From: Selaginella moellendorffii | Taxonomy: Eukaryota > Streptophyta > Lycopodiopsida > Selaginellales > Selaginellaceae | Reading direction: 5' to 3' | Assembly: GCF_000143415.4 (NCBI RefSeq) | Contig: NW_003314330.1 | Coordinates: forward strand, 248,001-312,000 | DNA length: 64,000 nt | Shown: positions 34,112-45,835 of the stretch, piece after piece | Layout: every line of letters begins with the position of its first letter | How positions within the stretch are numbered: position 1 is the stretch's first letter | The notes under the pieces: model-generated | Seen by the model: the letters and a program-made list of their open reading frames with translations, nothing else | What the model was told of the DNA's origin: nothing | Databases searched by the model: none | Position numbers and translations under genes: made by a program

Positions 34112-35221
34112 ATGGAAGATGCCTTGGCTGAAAGATTGTCTCGAGTTAGCAAGTTTGATTTGCCTTCCATCCCTTGCAGCATTCCCTTGGAATGTCATCC
34201 TGAATTCACTCGGATATCTGAAGTTACTGATGCATGGGCTATTAGAATGTTGGGTATCACTGATCCATATGAGAGAAAGAAAGCTATTCAGGCAAGATTC
34301 GGTTTGCTCACCGCACTAGCTACACCTAGGGGAGAGAGCAGTAAACTCGAGGTTGCATCAAAGCATTTCTGGACTTTTTTCGTTCTAGATGACATTGCCG
34401 AGACAGACTTCGGTGAGGAAGAGGGGCAAAAAGCTGCTGATATTTTGCTTGAAGTTGCTGAGGGAAGCTATGTTTTTAGTGAAAAAGAAAAGCAGAAGAA
34501 TCCGAGCTATGCCATGTTTGAGGAGGTGATGTCGAGCTTCCGCAGTCTCATGGATCCCCCACTGTTTGCTCGCTACATGACTTGTCTAAAAAACTTTCTG
34601 GATTCTGTGGTGGAGGAGGCCTCTTTGCGATTTGCCAGATCCATTCCAAGCCTTGAGAAATACCAGCTGCTCCGGAGAGAGACGGTCTTTGTTGAAGCGT
34701 CCGGAGGTATTATGTGTGAGTTTTGCATGGATCTCAAGCTGGATAAGGGTGTGGTTGAATCCCCAGAATTCGTAGCCTTTGTCAAGGCAGTGGTTGATCA
34801 CGCCGCCCTTGTCAATGATCTCCTTTCCTTCCGATACGAGCTGAAAATCAAGTGCTTCCACAACTATCTCTGTGTCATCTTTTTCCACAGCCCGGATAAT
34901 GCAAGTTTTCAAGAGACTGTCGACAAGGTATGCAAAATGATCCAGGAGACCGAAGCTGAGATTTTGCAACTCCAAAAGAAGGTGATGAAGATGGGCGTGG
35001 AAACTGGGAACAAAGATCTAGTGGAGTACGCAACATGGTATCCTTGTTTTGCATCTGGACACCTTCGCTGGTCGTATGTCACAGGACGCTACCATGGACT
35101 TGACAATCCACTGCTGAATGGTGAACCATTCCATGGGACCTGGTTTTTACATCCAGAAGTCACTCTCATGTTGCCATTTGGAGCCAAATGTGGTGATCAT
35201 CCATGGATTGCAAGAAGCTAG
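34112..35221 (+). CDS. Microbial-type terpene synthase-like protein (MTPSL)
   Basis: Single exon, 369 aa from ATG 34112, the typical size of microbial-type class I terpene synthases and much shorter than classical plant synthases. The metal-binding motifs are VLDDIAETD (aspartate-rich, Mg-binding) near residue 97 and NDLLSFRYE (NDxxSxxxE) near 240. The C-terminus carries the active-site-capping GRY motif (SYVTGRYH). These enzymes ionise prenyl diphosphates to mono- or sesquiterpenes. Selaginella is known to carry many such genes, thought to be acquired from microbes. No transit peptide is seen, so a cytosolic sesquiterpene synthase is the likeliest reading; the product cannot be predicted. 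A degenerate second copy lies at 37450-37905. Confidence 0.9.
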   Translation: MEDALAERLSRVSKFDLPSIPCSIPLECHPEFTRISEVTDAWAIRMLGITDPYERKKAIQARFGLLTALATPRGESSKLEVASKHFWTFFVLDDIAETDFGEEEGQKAADILLEVAEGSYVFSEKEKQKNPSYAMFEEVMSSFRSLMDPPLFARYMTCLKNFLDSVVEEASLRFARSIPSLEKYQLLRRETVFVEASGGIMCEFCMDLKLDKGVVESPEFVAFVKAVVDHAALVNDLLSFRYELKIKCFHNYLCVIFFHSPDNASFQETVDKVCKMIQETEAEILQLQKKVMKMGVETGNKDLVEYATWYPCFASGHLRWSYVTGRYHGLDNPLLNGEPFHGTWFLHPEVTLMLPFGAKCGDHPWIARS

Positions 35222-35339
35222 GGATATTGGGAAATAATAGGGTGGTATTCATGTGAAGTTGGAGTATTTATAATATTGAATCTTTAGCATATCTCCTCTT
35301 ATGGTTACTATAAGACATGCTTTGCAACGAGTTTTTTAC

Positions 35340-35470
35340 TTTCCAACGTTTTTTTCAACGAGGTGGAGAGGAATCTCTTCAAGAGTGTCATGGTGGGAAG
35401 AGCCACCTAGATGGTGGTGTTAGCTGCTCTCATAAAGAATGGCCTTCATCAAGGGTGTGGAGCAAAGTGT
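35340..35470 (+). pseudogene. CCT3 fragment (degenerate)
   Basis: TTCAACGAGGTGGAGAGGAA.CTC (35345) and the region ATGGTGGTGTTAGCTGCTCTC...CATCAAGGGTGTGGAGCA match the intact CCT3 at 32325-32475, with deletions and stops. It lies between the terpene synthase and its own second copy, giving the same CCT3-then-MTPSL order as the intact pair. Confidence 0.75.
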
Positions 35471-35479
35471 CATATAGAC

Positions 35480-36770
35480 TTTTGAGATACACATACACAC
35501 ACAAATATATATAATGTCGTATACTAATATTAATATTTGTACACTAAAATTAATTTAGTGGGATTTTGATTGTTGTCAATTTAGTTTCAATTTGGACCAC
35601 TTATTCTTTTATTCTTGTATGTAAGGGTTTTTAGGCTAATAAATATGCACATTTTTATATTTCAGTTCAATATTTGTATTCAAGGTAACTTTGATTATCC
35701 TTAAAAAGTGCTTGGATTTAAAATTTTAGTTTAGATTTAACTTTTGCATTCTTTAAATTTTATTTTCCTTAGTTTTTTTAAAAATTTCTTTCTCTTTTGA
35801 TTTTTCATTTTTTATTCATCTTTATGATAAAACAACAACCTCCTCCTTCTTTAATTCTGGAGTAGAAGTTAATGTAATTGCTTGATATTATATAGTTGCA
35901 ATTGAACAATTAAATTCAATTGATAATGGTATTCATGATGCATAGTATAACTCTTCTTGCTTTTATTGTCAATCCTCGCATCCAATTAGAATTCTTCCAT
36001 AAGAATCCTAAGGATGATGGGTATTATTGATTCAATTAATTTATGGTGATTGCTATGTATCATTATTAGTATGATGTTTGGCATATACATGAGTTTCCCA
36101 AGGACAATGATGTAGTGGTATAATAGTTTGAGCATGTGGATTAGAATATTCTTCCAAACATCTTCAAATATATATTTGAACATACCAACAATTATAATGA
36201 TACCTTCAAAGAATTGCATCATTTTTGTCAAAGCCATTTAAGTTAGTAATGTAGTTTGACATTCATTTTCAGAGCTTTTTACTTCGTGTAGAGCTAAATA
36301 TGTTAGAGTGGATCAAATTAAGAATATTATAGTCAATAATTCATCAAAATTTTGTAAATTTATGTATACACTTGCTTTAGCCACCCTTGATAATATTCTT
36401 CATTTGACACAACATTATGAAATATTACTTCTTCCACTTCTCATTACACATTCTTTGGTTTCACTTTATGTAGAAGATGGTTCGGTTCTAATAAAGGTTG
36501 ATGCTATTGTTGTTTGAATTTAAAGAGTTAATATTATTACTATTACTTCTCCCTTTTGTTTTATACTTCATTATATTTTTTCAATTCCTTTTATTTATGT
36601 TCCTTTTATCCTTTTGTTTTTACATATACTTTCATCACTTTTTGTCTTCCTATTATTTTCTCTTATATTTTTATTTTATTCCTTTATTTCCTCTTCAGAT
36701 CCCTTTGACGGCATTTATGTTGTAGTGGTTGACCGACTCATGAAGATGTATGTTAATTTCTTCGAACTTA
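35480..36770. other. AT-rich spacer with possible repeat remnants
   Basis: No gene. T-rich low-complexity sequence (36530-36690). A short stretch at 36700-36745 translates to DPFDGIYVVVVDRLMKM, reminiscent of a gypsy integrase, but it is isolated. Confidence 0.4.
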
Positions 36771-37270
36771 ACAAATTGTTTAGGGCCAAGATTGCAACAC
36801 ATCATTTTATTCCAATTAAGGATGGTTATCTAATTAAAGTTCTTATTTGTCGTTAGTCATCAAAAGAAATTAAAATTTTACATGCAAATGTCAAAAAGAT
36901 GTTGAAAAAGGGTGTTATCTCAAAATTGTGGAATCATTAATTGTGTGAACTTTATCTTGTGATAAAGCCTAATAGAAGTATTCATTTTTACATTAACTAT
37001 CATTTATTAAACGGAGTTACTATCTTGGATGTATATTTTATTTCTCACACTATTAATTTCTTGAATTGTCTAAAGAAAAATCATTAATTCACCAAGTTAG
37101 ATATTGCCTTTGGGTACTAGCAAGTGCCAATATTTGAGGAGGATATTCCTAGACTGTTTTTTATATATTATTTGATTTATGCAAGTTTTTAGTAATGTTA
37201 TTTGGTGTGAATAATGCTCAAGCAACTTTTTAGCGAATAATGGATGAAGATTTTTGTGATATGCTGAAGG
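36770..37270 (+). pseudogene. Ty3/gypsy reverse transcriptase relic
   Basis: The translation follows the RT N-terminal half: ATHHFIPIKDG, a MLKKGVIS motif, VIKPNRSIHFYINYHLLNGVT (compare the KKDGSWR..DYR.LN core), FTKLDIAFGY and, after a frame change, LFGVNNAQATF*RIMD. Five in-frame stops (TAG 36854, TAA 36938, TAA 37085, TAG 37118, TAG 37231). It is old and diverged, unrelated in sequence to the intact chromovirus at 2.7-8.2 kb. Confidence 0.7.
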
Positions 37271-37449
37271 TAATTGCTAACTTCATTAATAAATTTAGAG
37301 GGATGTGAGAGGCACATGTCTATGATGTTCATACAATATGTATATAAAAGTTATTTTTGCTGCATCTTCATTGTTTTTGCCCTTGCATTCCTTCACACAT
37401 ACTTTGAATAATGTAAATTGAATTCAGATAACTTAATGTTTTATCCATT

Positions 37450-37905
37450 ATAAGACAAGATGGAAAATGTCTTGGCTGAAAGATTCACTAGTCTAGAAAT
37501 GCTTTGATGCAACCTCCAATTGTAACTAGTGGGCTGAGCAAACCAAGTCTTCCATGAATAGCTTTCTTTCCTTCATATGGATCACTGTTCTAATGGCCCA
37601 TGCATCTCTTTTTGTTGAAGATGACATTGCTGAAACGGACTTCAGTGACAGAAGAGGGGCAAGAAGTTGCAGGGGGAAGCTATAACTTTAGTGAAAAAGA
37701 GAAGCAGAAGAATCCTAGCTATGCCATGTTTGAGGAGGTGATGTTGAGCTTCCGCAGTCCACTGTTTGTCTGGATTCTGTGGTGGAGGGGGCTCTTTGCG
37801 ATTTGCCAAATCCATTCCAAGCCTCGAGAAATACCAGCTGCTCCGGAGAGTTGAAGCATCCGGAGGGTGGAGTATGTAAACATGGTATCCTTGTTTTGCA
37901 TCTTA
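37450..37905 (+). pseudogene. Second MTPSL copy, truncated
   Basis: Begins like the intact gene (ATGGAAAATGTCTTGGCTGAAAG at 37460), loses much of the N-terminal part, then matches DDIAETDFS, FSEKEKQKNPSYAMFEEVM and the region around PSLEKYQLL. It ends with GTATGTAAACATGGTATCCTTG, equivalent to 35025-35050 of the intact gene. Deletions and frame changes remove the NDxxSxxxE region. It ends about 30 bp before the FKBP20-1 start codon, so it now forms that gene's upstream sequence. Confidence 0.85.
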
Positions 37906-37934
37906 CTGTAATTAGGGCAACTGATTTAGGGCCG

Positions 37935-38744
37935 ATGGATCTCGTGGATCTTACAGGGGATGGAGGAGTGATGAAGAGAATTGTCAAGCGCGCAAGGCCG
38001 GACGCATTGGCTCCGTCGGATAGTCTTGCAGTTGTGGATGGTACGTTTAATTTGTACAACCTCAAGTAAAATGTCTCTTCTCGTTTTGTTTGGCTAGTTC
38101 ACTACGAAGGAACACTGGCCGCTACTGGAGCGGTGTTTGATTCCAGCCGAGAAGACAATGCGGTGTTTACCTTTGAGCTGGGGCGAGGCAGCGTGATCCG
38201 GGCGTGGGAATGCGCAATTAAAACTATGCAGGTAAAGTGGCATTTTTTATCTTTAGAGTGAAGTACATGGTTGATTCTAAATAGCTTAAAGGTTGGCGAG
38301 ATTGCGGAGATCATTTGCAAGCCCGAGTATGCTTATGGCTCGGAAGGATCGCCTCCAGAAATTCCACCAAAGTGAGAGCTTGAGAGTTTTCTTTGAGATC
38401 TTGTTCGATGGTTTTGCTTGCAGCGCGACTTTGGTGTTTGAGGTGGAGCTCATGGATTGTAAGCCACGAAAGGGATCGACCGTGAATAGCGTGGTGGCCG
38501 AGAAAGCCAAGCTCGAGTAAGTCCCGCAAACTGGATTGAATCCATGGTTTTTCTCATGGGTGCTTTTTCTCAAAACTTTTGTAGCGAGCTGCGAAGAGAA
38601 AGAGAAGCCGCCGCAGCGATCCGCGAGGAAGAGAAGAAGAAACGCGAGGACGCCAAGGCCGCCGCCGCCGCGCGCCTCCAGGAAAAACTAAATGCCAAGA
38701 AAGGGGGCAAAGGAAAATCCTCCAAATCCAAGGCCTCGCAGTAA
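37935..38744 (+). CDS. FKBP20-1: FKBP-type prolyl isomerase, FKBP20-1-like
   Basis: Five exons: 37935-38040, 38098-38231, 38292-38371, 38424-38517 and 38585-38744. The N-terminus [20 protein letters not shown] and the core ([42 protein letters not shown]) match plant FKBP20-1. The FK506-binding domain is followed by a highly charged helix ([29 protein letters not shown]) and a Lys-rich tail. It catalyses peptidyl-prolyl cis-trans isomerisation; FKBP20-1 in plants is nuclear/cytosolic and linked to splicing-factor handling. Several aromatic active-site residues seen in FKBP12 are not obvious, so catalytic strength is uncertain. SMC5 starts 91 bp downstream on the same strand. Confidence 0.9.
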
Positions 38745-38784
38745 AAATGCCCGCCAGGAATGACACGCGGCAAGTTCTTGATGC

Positions 38785-38792
38785 TTTCCCGC
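38785..38792 (+). promoter_or_regulatory. E2F-type site TTTCCCGC upstream of SMC5
   Basis: An exact match to the E2F consensus TTTSSCGC, 44 bp upstream of the SMC5 ATG. E2F sites are usual in S-phase and DNA-repair genes, which suits SMC5. Confidence 0.5.
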
Positions 38793-38801
38793 CCAGCACA
38801 A

Positions 38802-38821
38802 AAACCCTAAAATTAGGGTTT
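38802..38821. promoter_or_regulatory. Inverted pair of telo-boxes in SMC5 promoter
   Basis: AAACCCTAAAATTAGGGTTT is a perfect 20-bp palindrome made of two AAACCCTAA-type telo-boxes, 14 bp before the SMC5 ATG. Telo-boxes together with other motifs mark genes active in dividing plant cells. Confidence 0.5.
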
Positions 38822-38835
38822 GTGGGATTTTCGCG

Positions 38836-43416
<4,581 letters not shown>

Positions 43417-43593
43417 GTATTTAAAGTAAATGTCAACCAATTTTGTTACTTGTCCTTTTAACTTCACTATAACATGGATAACCTTTCTCCTTCCTTTTTT
43501 TTCGAGAGATTTGCTTAAATAGGGGCGGAACTGCACAGGTCTGTAAGTTTTGTTAGTTTTTTTAGCTTACCCAAATCCTTTTCAGAACGAATC

Positions 43594-44527
43594 ATGAGGA
43601 AGCCAGAGGGTTCTGAAGCCGTTGTCGAAGTTAACAAGAAAGGAGAGGAACAGGTCGTGCTGAATCTGAGCGTTGTTTCCGGTATGCTGTGCCCGCTTGG
43701 TGCTGTAAACCTCTCCAAAAGCCATCTAGAGGTGAGCCGGCTAGAACGACGACATTTGTTTCTAACTTCAAGTGTTTACGTTGTAGGATCTGCCAGATTA
43801 CTTTGACAGCCTTCCCAAACTGCGCGTCCTCAATGTTTCTGGAAACATGCTCAAATCACTGCCTCGGAGCCTTGGCCGTTGTAGGTGAGGCTAACTGCCT
43901 TTTTCAATGAAAACTAATCTTGTGAACAGCTTCCTCGAGACACTGGATGCCAGTTTCAACCAGCTTGAGTATCTCTTCTTGAGCTTTGGAGCCAACCTCC
44001 CGAGACTGAAGCGCCTCCACCTCCAGCTCAACAAGCTCAAAGCTCTCCCGGAAAGCATCGGCAAGATGGCCTCCCTCGTCCACCTCGAGGTCCAGTTCAA
44101 CAAGCTGGTGTCGCTGCCTCCCACCATCGGCGACCTCAAGAGCCTGCAAACGCTCGACGCCAGCGGCAACTTTAGCACCAGCGTCCCAGACTCCATCGGT
44201 TACGCCTCGTCCCTCACGTACTTGGATCTCAGCTACAACCAGATCGCGAGGCTGCCACTCTCGGTGGGAAATCTCACGCAGCTGCAGGAGCTCAAGCTCT
44301 TTCACAATCCTCTAGTAGTTCCCCCACTCGAAGTGGCCGAGCACAGCACTAAAGCGGTGGTGGAGTACATGTCACAGGAGCTACAAAAGCCTCCCGGCGC
44401 TAGGCCGAGGCGCCACTTTGCTTTGCTTTCTAGTCTTAGGCCGCCGCTTCTTAGACCGCCGTGGCTTAGGGAGCTCCTTTGTCGGGGCTCGTCAATGGAC
44501 TACTTCGTAGAACTCAAACAAACTTAA
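43594..44527 (+). CDS. Leucine-rich repeat protein, PIRL-like (possibly truncated)
   Basis: Three exons in view: 43594 to about 43731, about 43787-43887 and about 43929-44527. The LRRs run as DYFDSLPKLRVLNVSGNMLKSLP, then LPRLKRLHLQLNKLKALPESIG, SLVHLEVQFNKLVSLPPTIG, SLQTLDASGN and SLTYLDLSYNQIARLPLSVG, ending in HNPLVVPP, then a basic Pro/Arg-rich tail. The pattern (L..L.L..N.L..LP..I) is that of plant intracellular Ras-group-related LRR proteins. PIRLs usually have a longer N-terminal region before the LRRs; here only about 45 residues precede them, so upstream exons may be missing or the gene may be a shortened duplicate. Function unknown; probably a scaffold. Confidence 0.6.
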
Positions 44528-44955
44528 AAACCATCGTGTATCTGCCACGTCAGCAACTTGCGTGGAGATACGTGGCGAACACGTGTAAATATGCCACGTC
44601 ATTATCCCACGAGCCGGGGCTTGGGATCGTGTCAGCTCGCGAGTATATAAGAGGAGGCCGGAGAAGGGGAGTGGTATCTTTGCGCTTGGGGCAATGACGC
44701 AGTTTATGAGGTTTTACCGAGACGCGTCAATTGCTGGTTGAAAACTATTTCCAAACCCCCTCGTCGTGTCTCCCTCGGGAGGCCGTCGAGAATTTCTGGA
44801 AGGCCCGCCCTAGGCTCGGGCCTACAAATCTTAAAACCAAGAAGGAATTAAAATTTTTTTTTTTATGAACATATTAAATATTTTAGTACTTGTCTCAGGT
44901 GATTACACTTTATTTGATGCTAGTTATTTTTCTATCAATTATTTATTGTCTGAAG
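44528..44955. other. Gene-less stretch with promoter-like ACGT boxes
   Basis: It contains several ACGT-core elements (GCCACGTCAG 44547, ATACGTGGCG 44569, AACACGTGT 44579, GCCACGTCAT 44591), then a TATA-like GAGTATATAAGAGG at 44641. No gene follows before the tRNA at 44956. It is GC-richer than the sequence on its right. It may be an orphan promoter, a distal regulator of the HIPP gene, or part of a terminal repeat. Confidence 0.35.
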
Positions 44956-45027
44956 ATCAGAGTGGCGCAGCGGAAGCGTGGTGGGCCCATAACCCACAGG
45001 TCGGAGGATCGAAACTTCCCTCTGATA
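44956..45027 (+). tRNA. Initiator tRNA-Met (CAT)
   Basis: 72-nt cloverleaf. Acceptor arm ATCAGAG pairs with CTCTGAT. The D-arm is GCGCAGCGGAAGCGT. The anticodon stem-loop GTGGGCCCATAACCCAC has CAT at 44988-44990 and the three G-C pairs typical of initiator tRNAs. The T-loop is ATCGAAA, as in eukaryotic initiator tRNAs (in place of TTCGANN). No intron. The T stem (GGAGG with CTTCC) has one G-T wobble. The body follows the plant initiator pattern closely. Confidence 0.95.
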
Positions 45028-45222
45028 TCTTAGCATTTTAATTATCTTTAAAGGAAGTTACCTTTAAGTGTTTGTTAAAGCTTTTGATGTGAGTCAAAGT
45101 GAAAAATTTTCAACATTCGTTCTTATCTTTCAGTGATGATGGAAAAGATGCAAAGAAAGAGATGCTGTCCAAGTATAAACGCGCTCGTTCTATGCTGGAA
45201 CATTCATTAAACTGGGGAGAAA

Positions 45223-45800
45223 ATGCAGGTCCTTGTTTCCCTCCGCTCCATGCTTTCTCGTCACTCTCCTCGTCTTGCTTGCAGACTGTGGAGCTCAAAG
45301 TCGCAATGGACTGCGAGAGGTGCGAGAACAAAGTCCGCAAAACGCTCGCCAACACCCTGGGTTCGCATTTCTCCCGTTCTCCGCTTCTATAAGCTCTGCT
45401 TCTCTTGTTTCCAGGGGTCGAGTCCGTCGACATCGATTTCCAGCAGCAGCGGGTCACGGTGATGGGCTACCTTCTCGACGCCAAAAAGTTGATGAAGAAA
45501 GTGAGGAGCAAGACCGGCATGCACGCCGAAGTTTGGAACCACCAGTACAGCAACGTCCAGCACGTCTATGGTCACATGGACACCTCGCTCACCAATCTCT
45601 TCAGCTCCGCCAGTGACTACAACACAAACAATTACTACGACCGGAGCCACCGGATGCATCATGGAAGCACTTACAGGGTCAGCGACAAGCCGGCTTACGA
45701 CCACGAGTATGGCAACCAGAAGCAATACATGCCGCCAGTGGATGACAGTGTCACCACCATGTTCACGGACGAGAATCCAAACGCTTGCTCCATCATGTAG
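45223..45800 (+). CDS. Heavy-metal-associated isoprenylated plant protein (HIPP)
   Basis: Three exons: 45223-45228 (only ATG CAG), 45285-45360 and 45415-45800. The spliced start is MQTVELKVAMDCERCENKV, the normal beginning of this family. The HMA fold carries the metal-binding MDCERC motif; residues after about 70 are Tyr/His/Asn-rich. The protein ends CSIM, a CaaX box for farnesylation, so it is expected at a membrane. HIPPs bind soft metals such as copper, zinc or cadmium and act in metal homeostasis and stress. Intron 1 (56 bp) has an unusual donor, GTCCTT. The alternative upstream frame does not join in phase and was rejected. Confidence 0.88.
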
Positions 45801-45835
45801 CGCTGCGAGCCGAGGAGCTGTGAAAAAAACATCAG

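Noticed and set aside
36696..36746. Gypsy integrase fragment (VVVVDRLMKM)
   Set aside because: A short isolated match lying upstream of the RT relic, the wrong order for an integrase in the same element; too little to annotate on its own.
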